Source of the DNA: Salvelinus alpinus
Taxonomy: Eukaryota > Chordata > Actinopteri > Salmoniformes > Salmonidae
DNA length: 64,000 bases
Assembly (NCBI RefSeq): GCF_045679555.1
Contig: NC_092089.1
Coordinates: 8,432,051 to 8,496,050 of the forward strand
Direction of reading: 5' to 3'
The position numbers were made by a program, and so were the translations under genes. The notes under the pieces were generated by a model. That model saw only the letters and a list, made by a program, of their open reading frames with translations. It did not search any database and was not told the origin of the DNA. Shown piece by piece: positions 24,846-36,630 of this stretch (positions within the stretch are counted from its first letter, which is position 1; the number at the start of each line of letters is the position of its first letter).

Positions 24846-25400
24846 CTATACACATTCTATCTTATCACAAACATCAACAGGCTGATCCCTGATCTCTCTG
24901 TCCTCTATGGTTCTGCTTCTATCTTATCACAAACATCAACAGGCTGATCCCTGATCTCTCTGTCCTCTATGGTTCTGCTTCTATCTTATCACAAACATCA
25001 CCAGGCTGATCCCTGATCTCTCTGTCCTCTATGGTTCTGCTTCTATCTTATCACAAACATCAACAGGCTGATCCCTGATCTCTCTGTCCTCTATGGTTCT
25101 GCTTCTATCTTATCACAAACATCAACAGCCTGATCCCTGATCTCTCTGTCCTCTATGGTTCTGCTTCTATCTTATCACAAACATCAACAGGCTGATCCCT
25201 GATCTCTGTGTCCTCTATGGTTCTGCTTCTATCTTATCACAAACATCAACAGGCTGATCCCTGATCTCTCTGTCCTCTATGGTTCTGCTTCTATCTTATC
25301 ACAAACATCAACAGGCTGATCCCTGATCTCTCTGTCCTCTATGGTTCTGCTTCTATCTTATCACAAACATCAACAGGCTGATCCCTGATCTCTGTGGGCT
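24846..25400. repeat. 62-bp minisatellite (9 copies)
   Basis: Nine near-identical 62-bp units containing CTTATCACAAACATCAACAG and TGATCCCTGATCTCTCTGTC, with CTTATCAC starts from 24861 to 25357. Only scattered single-base variants occur, so this array looks young. Confidence 0.95.
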
Positions 25401-25737
25401 CTTTATCCCGTCATGGCTACCGGCTGTTTACATAAGAAAAAAAACAAAGTGATTTAAAAGTCTTCTGCCCCGGCAGCCATTGGAAAAGGTAATTATTCAT
25501 TGGATAATATTCAGAGTGTTTATTTATTTGAAGTTGAGCTACTACGGCAGTGGTTGACTGGCACAAATACATTATTCTCTCTGCTTTCTATGTCTGTAGG
25601 GACTTGATGCTAATTATCTGTTTTTCTTGAGTGGAAATATAAAGAAGTCTACCGACGGCCCATGTCTGTTTTCTTTCCACTTTAACACTTTTCTAAAGCC
25701 TCCTGTTTGTTTCATTGTGATCAAAGAAAGAAAAGGC
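25401..25737. other. Single-copy island, AT-rich
   Basis: About 340 bp without tandem repeats. It includes CTGTTTACATAAG near 25425, which contains a forkhead-type TGTTTAC core, and several ATTA-rich homeodomain-like words. Such short motifs are common by chance. There is no open frame of note. A conserved non-coding element is possible but not shown. Confidence 0.45.
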
Positions 25738-27565
25738 TTTTATACATTAGAATGAATATATGGTCTTGATACATTAGAATGAATATATGGTCTTTATACA
25801 TTAGAATGAATATATGGTCTTTATACATTAGAATGAATATATGGTCTTGATACATTAGAATGAATATATGGTCTTGATACATTAGAATGAATATATGGTC
25901 AAGATACATTAGAATGAATATATGGTCTTGATACATTAGAATGAATATATGGTCTTGATACATTAGAATTAATATATGGTCTTGATACATTAGAATGAAT
26001 ATATGGTCTTGATACATTAGAATGAATATATGGTCTTGATACATTAGAATGAATATATGGTCTTGATACATTAGAATGAATATATGGTCTTGATACATTA
26101 GAATGAATATATGGTCTTGATACATTAGAATGAATATATGGTCTTTATACATTAGAATGAATATATATGGTCTTGATACATTAGAATGAATATATGGTCT
26201 TGATACATTATAATGAATATATGGTCTTGATGCATTAGAATGAATATATGGTCTTGATACATTAGAATGAATATATGGTCTTGATACATTAGAATGAATA
26301 TATGGTCTTGATACATTAGAATGAATATATGGTCTTGATACATTAGAATGAATATATGGTCTTGATACATTAGAATGAATATATGGTCTTGATACATTAG
26401 AATGAATATATGGTCTTGATACATTAGAATGAATATATGGTCTTGATACATTAGAATGAATATATGGTCTTGATACATTAGAATGAATATATGGTCTTGA
26501 TAGATTAGAATGAATATATGGTCTTGATACATTAGAATGAATATATGGTCTTGATACATTAGAATGAATATATGGTCTTGATACATTAGAATGAATATAT
26601 GGTCTTGATACATTAGAATGAATATATGGTCTTTATACATTAGAATGAATATATGGTCTTGATACATTAGAATGAATATATGGTCTTGATGCATTAGAAT
26701 GAATATATGGTCTTGATGCATTAGAATGAATATATGGTCTTGATACATTAGAATGAATATATGGTCTTTTTACATTAGAATGAATATATGGTCTTGATAC
26801 ATTAGAATGAATATATGGTCTTGATACATTAGAATGAATATATAGTCTTGATACATTAGAATGAATATATGGTCTTGATACATTAGAATGAATATATGGT
26901 CTTTATACATTAGAATGAATATATGGTATTGATACATTAGAATGAATATATGGTATTGATACATTAGAATGAATATATAGTCTTGATACATTAGAATGAA
27001 TATATAGTCTTGATACATTAGAATGAATATATGGTCTTTATACATTAGAATGAATATATGGTATTGATACATTAGAATGAATATATGGTATTGATACATT
27101 AGAATGAATATATAGTCTTGATACATTAGAATGAATATATGGTCTTGATACATTAGAATGAATATATGGTCAAGATACATTAGAATGAATATATGGTATT
27201 GATACATTAGAATGAATATATGGTCTTGATACATTAGAATGAATATATGGTCAAGATACATTAGAATGAATATATGGTCTTGATACATTAGAATGAATAT
27301 ATGGTATTGATACATTATAATGAATATATGGTCTTGATACATTAGAATGAATATATGGTCTTGATACATTAGAATGAATATATGGTATTGATACATTAGA
27401 ATGAATATATGGTCTTGATACATTAGAATGAATATATGGTCAAGATACATTAGAATGAATATATGGTCAAGATACATTAGAATGAATATATGGTCTTGAT
27501 ACATTAGAATGAATATATGGTCAAGATACATTAGAATGAATATATGGTCTTGATACATTAGAATG
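25738..27565. repeat. 27-bp AT-rich minisatellite (~68 copies)
   Basis: Units of 27 bp contain CATTAGAATGAATATATGGT followed by CTTGATA or variants CTTTATA, ATTGATA and CAAGATA. Around 26161 one unit has an extra AT dinucleotide that shifts the phase by two. As 27 is 3 x 9, the minus strand reads MYQDHIFIL repeatedly in three long frames. These are by-products of the period. The variants cluster: CTTGATA dominates on the left, while ATTGATA and CAAGATA are concentrated after about 26930. Confidence 0.96.
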
Positions 27566-27608
27566 CACTAATTAAACAGAGTGGCGACGAAAAGAAGCCT
27601 TAAAACAG

Positions 27609-28254
27609 AGAGAGTCTGAGTGAAGATCCACAGGCCTGGTAGAGAGAGAGAGTCTGAGTGAAGATCCACAGGCCTGGTAGAGAGAGAGAGTCTGAGTGAA
27701 GATCCACAGGCCTGGTAGAGAGAGAGAGTCTGAGTGAAGATCCACAGGCCTGGTAGAGAGAGAGAGTCTGAGTGAAGATCCACAGGCCTGGTAGAGAGAG
27801 AGAGTCTGAGTGAAGATCCACAGGCCTGGTAGAGAGAGAGAGTCTGAGTGAAGATCCACAGGCCTGGTAGAGAGAGAGAGTCTGAGTGAAGATCCACAGG
27901 CCTGGTAGAGAGAGAGAGTCTGAGTGAAGATCCACAGGCCTGGTAGAGAGAGAGAGTCTGAGTGAAGATCCACAGGCCTGGTAGAGAGAGAGAGAGTCTG
28001 AGTGAAGATCCACAGGCCTGGTAGAGAGAGAGAGTCTAAGTGAAGATCCACAGGCCTGGTAGAGAGAGAGAGTCTGAGTGAAGATCCACAGGCCTGGTAG
28101 AGAGAGAGAGTCTGAGTGAAGATCCACAGGCCTGGTAGAGAGAGAGAGTCTGAGTGAAGGTCCACAGGCCTGGTAGAGAGAGAGAGTCTGAGTGAAGGTC
28201 CACAGGCCTGGTAGAGAGAGAGAGTCTGAGTGAAGATCCACAGGCCTGGTAGAG
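27609..28254. repeat. 38-bp minisatellite with GA runs (17 copies)
   Basis: Units of 38 bp contain AGTCTGAGTGAAGATCCACA and GGCCTGGTAG, then a short GAGAGAGA run. Starts at 27613, 27651 and 27689 give the period. One copy near 27985 has an extra GA, making a 40-bp unit. All three minus-strand frames are open over several units because three units make 114 bp, so none is credible as coding. Confidence 0.96.
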
Positions 28255-28609
28255 CAGGACATCAGTTGTCACAACACACTCAGCTCTCATCCAATTCATA
28301 TTCATCACATCTGCAGACAAATATAAAAAAAGAAAAGAAGATTAAACAATCTATTTCTGCATTTATTTTTCAAGTAATGAATTTCTTCTCTGGACCGTTG
28401 AGGCCCTGTATTTAGCTGTCAGCATCATTTTTTGGTTGAGAAATGATTGACATTTAGTTCTGTGTGACGGGCGGTTATTTGTGTGGTGATATTGCTTTAC
28501 CACTTGAGAGAGCATGCAATAGATGATCTCCCGGTGAAATATTCAGATTGACATTTTAGCCCTTAAGATGGCAGGCAGACACAACCCTGGTGTCAGCAAG
28601 TTTAGCAAT
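28255..28609. other. Single-copy island
   Basis: About 355 bp, AT-rich, with a purine run AAAAAAAGAAAAGAAGA near 28325. No gene recognised. A 61-residue plus-strand frame starting at 28230 overlaps the 38-bp array and has no gene-like features. The composition (for example around 28430-28560) would suit conserved non-coding sequence, but this is inference. Confidence 0.45.
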
Positions 28610-31600
28610 CACACTGTACACTGTAGACAGGTCTGATGTGTTATTTATGTACTCCAGATAACAGGTACAGTAATGAGTCAATCACACTGTAGACAGGTCT
28701 GATGTGTTATTTATGTACTCCAGATAACAGGTACAGTAATGAGTCAATCACACTGTAGACAGGTCTGATGTGTTATTTATGTACTCCAGATAACAGCTAC
28801 AGTAATGAGTCAATCACACTGTAGACAGTTCTGATGTGTTATTTATATACTCCAGATAACAGGTACAGTAATGAGTAAATCACACTGTAGACAGTTCTGA
28901 TGTGTTATGTATGTACTCTAGATAACAGGTACAGTAATGAGTCAATCACACTGTAGACAGGTCTGATGTGTTATTTATGTACTCCAGATAACAGGTACAG
29001 TAATGAGTAAATCACACTGTAGACAGTTCTGATGTGTTATGTATGTACTCTAGATAACAGGTACAGTAATGAGTCAATCACACTGTAGACAGGTCTGATG
29101 TGTTATTTATGTACTCTAGATAACAGGTACAGTATTGAGTCAATCACACTGTAGACAGGTCTGATGTGTTATTTATGTACTCTAGATAACAGGTACAGTA
29201 ATGAGTCAATCACACTGTAGACAGGTCTGATGTACTCTAGATAACAGGTACAGTAATGAGTCAATCACACTGTAGACAGTTCTGATGTGTTATTTATGTA
29301 CTCCAGATAACAGGTACATTAATGAGTCAATCACACTGTAGACAGGTCTGATGTGTTATTTATGTACTCCAGATAACAGGTACATTAATGAGTCAATCAC
29401 ACTGTAGACAGGTCTGATGTGTTATTTATGTACTCCAGATAACAGGTACAGTAATGAGTCAATCAAACTGTAGACAGGTCTGATGTGTTATTTATGTACT
29501 CTAGATAACAGGTACAGTAATGAGTCAATCACACTGTAGACAGTTCTGATGTGTTATTTATGTACTCTAGATAACAGGTACAGTAATGAGTCAATCACAC
29601 TGTAGACAATTCTGATGTGTTATTTATGTACTCCAGATAACAGGTACAGTAATGAGTCAATCACACTGTAGACAAGTCTGATGTGTTATTTATGTACTCT
29701 AGATAACAGGTACAGTAATGAGTCAATCACACTGTAGACAGGTCTGATGTGTTATTTATGTACTCTAGATAACAGGTACAGTAATGAGTCAATCACACTG
29801 TAGACAGGTCTGATGTGTTATTTATGTACTCCAGATAACAGGTACAGTAATGAGTCAATCACACTGTAGACAGTTCTGATGTGTTATTTATGTACTCCAG
29901 ATAACAGGTACAGTAATGAGTCAATCACACTGTAGACAGGTCTGATGTGTTATTTATGTACTCCAGATAACAGGTACAGTAATGAGTCAATCACACTGTA
30001 GACAGGTCAGATGTGTTATTTATGTACTCTAGATAACAGGTACAGTAATGAGTCAATCACACTGTAGACAGGTCTGATGTGTTATTTATGTACTCTAGAT
30101 AACAGGTACGGTAATGAGTCAATCACACTGTAGACAAGTCTGATGTGTTATTTATGTACTCCAGATAACAGGTACAGTAATGAGTCAATCACACTGTAGA
30201 CAGGTCTGATGTGTTATTTATGTACTCTAGATAACAGGTACGGTAATGAGTCAATCACACTGTAGACAGGTCTGATGTGTTATTTATGTACTCCAGATAA
30301 CAGGTACAGTAATGAGTCAATCACACTGTAGACAGGTCAGATGTGTTATTTATGTACTCTAGATAACAGGTACAGTAATGAGTCAATCACACTGTAGACA
30401 GTTCTGATGTGTTATGTATGTACTCTAGATAACAGGTACAGTAATGAGTCAATCACACTGTAGACAGGTCTGATGTGTTATTTATGTACTCTAGATAACA
30501 GGTAGAGTATTGAGTCAATCACACTGTAGACAGGTCTGATGTGTTATTTATGTACTCTAGATAACAGGTACAGTAATGAGTCAATCACACTGTAGACAGG
30601 TCTGATGTACTCTAGATAACAGGTACAGTAATGAGTCAATCACACTGTAGACAGTTCTGATGTGTTATTTATGTACTCCAGATAACAGGTACATTAATGA
30701 GTCAATCACACTGTAGACAGGTCTGATGTGTTATTTATGTACTCTAGATAACAGGTACAGTAATGAGTCAATCACACTGTAGACAGGTCTGATGTGTTAT
30801 TTATGTACTCCAGATAACAGGTACGGTAATGAGTCAATCACACTGTAGACAGGTCTGATGTGTTATTTATGTACTCCAGATAACAGGTACGGTAATGAGT
30901 CAATCACACTGTAGACAGTTCTGATGTGTTATTTATGTACTCCAGATAACAGGTACATTAATGAGTCAATCACACTGTAGACAGTTCTGATGTGTTATTT
31001 ATGTACTCTAGATAACAGGTACAGTAATGAGTCAATCACACTGTAGACAGGTCTGATGTGTTATTTATGTACTCCAGATAACAGGTACAGTAATGAGTCA
31101 ATCACACTGTAGACAGGTCTGATGTGTTATTTATGTACTCCAGATAACAGGTACAGTAATGAGTCAATCACACTGTAGACAGGTCAGATGTGTTATTTAT
31201 GTACTCCAGATAACAGGTACAGTAATGAGTCAATCACACTGTAGACAGTTCTGATGTGTTATTTATGTACTCCAGATAACAGGTACGGTAATGAGTCAAT
31301 CACACTGTAGACAGTTCTGATGTGTTATTTATGTACTCTAGATAACAGGTACAATAATGAGTCAATCACACTGTAGACAGGTCAGATGTGTTATTTATGT
31401 ACTCCAGATAACAGGTACAGTAATGAGTCAATCACACTGTAGACAGTTCTGATGTGTTATTTATGTACTCCAGATAACAGGTACGGTAATGAGTCAATCA
31501 CACTGTAGACAGTTCTGATGTGTTATTTATGTACTCCAGATAACAGGTACGGTAATGAGTCAATCACACTGTAGACAAGTCTGATGTGTTATTTATGTCC

Positions 31601-34600
31601 TCTAGATAACAGGTACAGTAATGAGTCAATCACACTGTAGACAGGTCTGATGTGTTATTTATGTACTCCAGATAACAGGTACATTAATGAGTCAATCACA
31701 CTGTAGACAGTTCTGATGTGTTATTTATGTACTCTAGATAACAGGTACAGTAATGAGTCAATCACACTGTAGACAGGTCTGATGTGTTATTTATGTACTC
31801 CAGATAACAGGTACAGTAATGAGTCAATCACACTGTAGACAGGTCTGATGTGTTATTTATGTACTCCAGATAACAGGTACAGTAATGAGTCAATCACACT
31901 GTAGACAGGTCAGATGTGTTATTTATGTACTCCAGATAACAGGTACAGTAATGAGTCAATCACACTGTAGACAGGTCTGATGTGTTATTTATGTACTCCA
32001 GATAACAGGTACAGTAATGAGTCAATCACACTGTAGACAGGTCTGATGTGTTATTTATGTACTCCAGATAACAGGTACAGTAATGAGTCAATCACACTGT
32101 AGACAGGTTTGATGTGTTATTTATGTACTCTAGATAACAGGTACAGTAATGAGTCAATCACACTGTAGACAGGTCTGATGTGTTATTTATGTACTCCAGA
32201 TAGCAGGTACAGTAATGAGTCAATCACACTGTAGACAGGTCTGATGTGTTATTTATGTACTCCAGATAACAGGTACAGTAATGAGTCAATCACACTGTAG
32301 ACAGGTCTGATGTGTTATTTATGTACTCTAGATAACAGGTACAGTAATGAGTCAATCACACTGTAGACAGGTCTGATGTGTTATTTATGTACTCCAGATA
32401 ACAGGTACGGTAATGAGTCAATCACACTGTAGACAAGTCTGATGTGTTATTTATGTCCTCTAGATAACAGGTACAGTAATGAGTCAATCACACTGTAGAC
32501 AGGTCTGATGTGTTATTTATGTACTCCAGATAACAGGTACATTAATGAGTCAATCACACTGTAGACAGTTCTGATGTGTTATTTATGTACTCTAGATAAC
32601 AGGTACAGTAATGAGTCAATCACACTGTAGACAGGTCTGATGTGTTATTTATGTACTCCAGATAACAGGTACAGTAATGAGTCAATCACACTGTAGACAG
32701 GTCTGATGTGTTATTTATGTACTCCAGATAACAGGTACAGTAATGAGTCAATCACACTGTAGACAGGTCAGATGTGTTATTTATGTACTCTAGATAACAG
32801 GTACAGTAATGAGTCAATCACACTGTAGACAGGTCTGATGTGTTATTTATGTACTCTAGATAACAGGTACAGTAATGAGTCAATCACACTGTAGACAGGT
32901 CTGATGTGTTATTTATGTACTCTAGATAACAGGTACAGTAATGAGTCAATCACACTGTAGACAGGTCTGATGTGTTATTTATGTACTCCAGATAACAGGT
33001 ACAGTAATGAGTCAATCACACTGTAGACAGGTCTGATGTGTTATTTATGTACTCCAGATAACAGGTACAGTAATGAGTCAATCACACTGTAGACAGGTCA
33101 GATGTGTTATTTATGTACTCCAGATAACAGGTACAGTAATGAGTCAATCACACTGTAGACAGGTCTGATGTGTTATTTATGTACTCCAGATAACAGGTAC
33201 AGTAATGAGTCAATCACACTGTAGACAGGTCTGATGTGTTATTTATGTACTCCAGATAACAGGTACAGTAATGAGTCAATCACACTGTAGACAGGTTTGA
33301 TGTGTTATTTATGTACTCTAGATAACAGGTACAGTAATGAGTCAATCACACTGTAGACAGGTCTGATGTGTTATTTATGTACTCCAGATAGCAGGTACAG
33401 TAATGAGTCAATCACACTGTAGACAGGTCTGATGTGTTATTTATGTACTCCAGATAACAGGTACAGTAATGAGTCAATCACACTGTAGACAGGTCTGATG
33501 TGTTATTTATGTACTCTAGATAACAGGTACAGTAATGAGTCAATCACACTGTAGACAGGTCTGATGTGTTATTTATGTACTCCAGATAACAGGTACGGTA
33601 ATGAGTCAATCACACTGTAGACAAGTCTGATGTGTTATTTATGTCTTCTAGATAACAGGTACAGTAATGAGTCAATCACACTGTAGACAGGTCTGATGTG
33701 TTATTTATGTACTCCAGATAACAGGTACATTAATGAGTCAATCACACTGTAGACAGTTCTGATGTGTTATTTATGTACTCTAGATAACAGGTACAGTAAT
33801 GAGTCAATCACACTGTAGACAGGTCTGATGTGTTATTTATGTACTCCAGATAACAGGTACAGTAATGAGTCAATCACACTGTAGACAGGTCTGATGTGTT
33901 ATTTATGTACTCCAGATAACAGGTACAGTAATGAGTCAATCACACTGTAGACAGGTCAGATGTGTTATTTATGTACTCTAGATAACAGGTACAGTAATGA
34001 GTCAATCACACTGTAGACAGGTCTGATGTGTTATTTATGTACTCTAGACAACAGGTACAGTAATGAGTCAATCACACTGTAGACAGGTCTGATGTGTTAT
34101 TTATGTACTCTAGATAACAGGTACAGTAATGAGTCAATCACACTGTAGACAGGTCTGATGTGTTATTTATGTACTCTAGATAACAGGTACAGTAATGAGT
34201 CAATCACACTGTAGACAGGTCTGATGTGTTATTTATGTACTCCAGATAACAGGTACAGTAATGAGTCAATCACACTGTAGACAGGTCAGATGTGTTATTT
34301 ATGTACTCTAGATAACAGGTACAGTAATGAGTCAATCACACTGTAGACAGGTCTGATGTGTTATTTATGTACTCCAGATAACAGGTACAGTAATGAGTCA
34401 ATCACACTGTAGACAGGTCTGATGTGTTATTTATGTACTCTAGATAACAGGTACAGTAATGAGTCAATCAAACTGTAGACAGGTCTGATGTGTTATTTAT
34501 GTACTCTAGATAACAGGTACAGTAATGAGTCAATCACACTGTAGACAGGTCTGATGTGTTATTTATGTACTCTAGATAACAGGTACAGTAATGAGTCAAT

Positions 34601-35780
34601 CACACTGTAGACAGGTCTGATGTGTTATTTATGTACTCCAGATAACAGGTACAGTAATGAGTCAATCACACTGTAGACAGGTCTGATGTGTTATTTATGT
34701 ACTCTAGATAACAGGTACAGTAATGAGTCAATCACACTGTAGACAGGTCAGATGTGTTATTTATGTACTCCAGATAACAGGTACAGTAATGAGTCAATCA
34801 CACTGTAGACAGGTCTGATGTGTTATTTATGTACTCCAGATAACAGGTACAGTAATGAGTCAATCACACTGTAGACAGGTCTGATGTGTTATTTATGTAC
34901 TCTAGATAACAGGTACAGTAATGAGTCAATCACACTGTAGACAGGTCTGATGTGTTATTTATGTACTCCAGATAACAGGTACAGTAATGAGTCAATCACA
35001 CTGTAGACAGGTCAGATGTGTTATTTATGTACTCTAGATAACAGGTACAGTAATGAGTCAATCACACTGTAGACAGGTCTGATGTGTTATTTATGTACTC
35101 TAGATAACAGGTACAGTAATGAGTCAATCACACTGTAGACAGGTCTGATGTGTTATTTATGTACTCCAGATAACAGGTACAGTAATGAGTCAATCACACT
35201 GTAGACAGTTCTGATGTGTTATTTATGTACTCTAGATAACAGGTACAGTAATGAGTCAATCACACTGTAGACAGGTCTGATGTGTTATTTATGTACTCCA
35301 GATAACAGGTACAGTAATGAGTCAATCACACTGTAGACAGGTCTGATGTGTTATTTATGTACTCCAGATAACAGGTACAGTAATGAGTCAATCACACTGT
35401 AGACAGGTCTGATGTGTTATTTATGTACTCCAGATAACAGGTACAGTAATGAGTCAATCACACTGTAGACAGGTCTGATGTGTTATTTATGTACTCCAGA
35501 TAACAGGTACAGTAATGAGTCAATCACACTGTAGACAGTTCTGATGTGTTATTTATGTACTCCAGATAACAGGTACAGTAATGAGTCAATCACACTGTAG
35601 ACAGGTCTGATGTGTTATTTATGTACTCCAGATAACAGGTACAGTAATGAGTCAATCACACTGTAGACAGTTCTGATGTGTTATTTATGTACTCCAGATA
35701 ACAGGTACAGTAATGAGTCAATCACACTGTAGACAGGTCAGATGTGTTATTTATGTACTCCAGATAACAGATACAGTAAT
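28610..35780. repeat. 66-bp minisatellite (~108 copies)
   Basis: Units of 66 bp contain GTACAGTAATGAGTCAATCA, CACTGTAGACAGGTCTGATG and TGTTATTTATGTACTC. Recurrent variable sites are CTCCAGAT or CTCTAGAT (the latter creates an XbaI TCTAGA), AGGTCTG, AGTTCTG or AGGTCAG, and TACAG, TACGG or TACATT. Two shortened units, where GTCTGATG joins TACTCTAG directly, occur near 29226 and 30601. Rare marks show longer duplications: GTCCTCTAG at 31597 and 32455 (858 bp, 13 units), its GTCTTCTAG derivative at 33643 (a further 1188 bp, 18 units), and AGATAGCAGG near 32209 and 33397 (1188 bp). Confidence 0.97.
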
Positions 35781-36630
35781 GGGAACTGTAACGGCAGCTA
35801 TAGTATAAAACCTTTTTCTAATCTGTTGATGTAATTTATTAGTTTTGACCGATCGTTATATTCCAATAATTTAACTCCAGTCCTTTGTGCTGTGATTGGT
35901 CTGTATTGAGACACTGATCCTTAGAGAAAATCAAGTTCTACACTGTGTTTTTATTTCTGCTGTCTATTCAATACCTTTTAACACGTTTAGATTGTTCTCA
36001 TAATTATACGAGGAGCTAGTAGAGACTGGTGAGGATCCCTGTTACCACTGTTCTCAGTTCCATCAGGGATCAAATCTCCAATTTAGCGAGCTAACAGGTA
36101 ATTATTAGAAATGACAGTTGAACCTGATGAAATTGTATTCCCAATTGGAAAAAACAAAATTGCTATCAGCCCGACATGATTTCCTTGTGCTCAGACCATG
36201 CTAATTCAGCGTCAACACATTGGTAAATGTATTTAAAGCCGTAATAGCATATTACCATGCAATCTTCTTTTCCCACTATTTTGGTCCCCATTAATCTGGA
36301 ACTCCCATTTGCATGTAAATGTGGTCAAGTTTCATATCATCAAAATACACGAGGCCTGAACGGGAGGGAGAGAAGAGGACAGACAGGGACAGAAATAATG
36401 CATAGAAGTTTGATGCACAATTACAGACATTTATGAGGGATTTCAAAGAGCTGATTCTGTCCCTGGGTTTATATCGAAGGGAGAATGAAGAAATCAACAG
36501 GGAATGACATCCCTGTAGCATCACAATGATATCGATACAGAAACAGAGACGTTATGGGATGTTCGGCCCAGGTGTTACCGGGTCACATTAGTTAGAGATG
36601 AAGGGCGGCTTGTCTCGAAGCGCCATGCCA
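35781..36630. other. Largest single-copy island (~850 bp)
   Basis: Unique sequence with no tandem period. It holds CATTTGCATGTAAAT at about 36307, which contains the octamer ATTTGCAT used by POU proteins with an overlapping ATTTACAT on the other strand. A 77-residue minus-strand frame (36524-36291) has no domain that I recognise and no flanking splice or promoter evidence. The stretch looks like vertebrate intronic or intergenic DNA and is the best candidate in the window for conserved non-coding sequence, but conservation cannot be judged here. Confidence 0.45.

Noticed and set aside
25721..27558. Minus-strand frames repeating MYQDHIFIL
   Set aside because: Product of a 27-bp period; no initiator context or domain beyond the repeat.
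27568..28320. Several overlapping minus-strand frames
   Set aside because: All three phases of a 38-bp repeat read through one another, so none is distinguished as coding.
36291..36524. 77-residue minus-strand frame in a single-copy island
   Set aside because: No recognisable domain, no splice or promoter support, and length within chance expectation.
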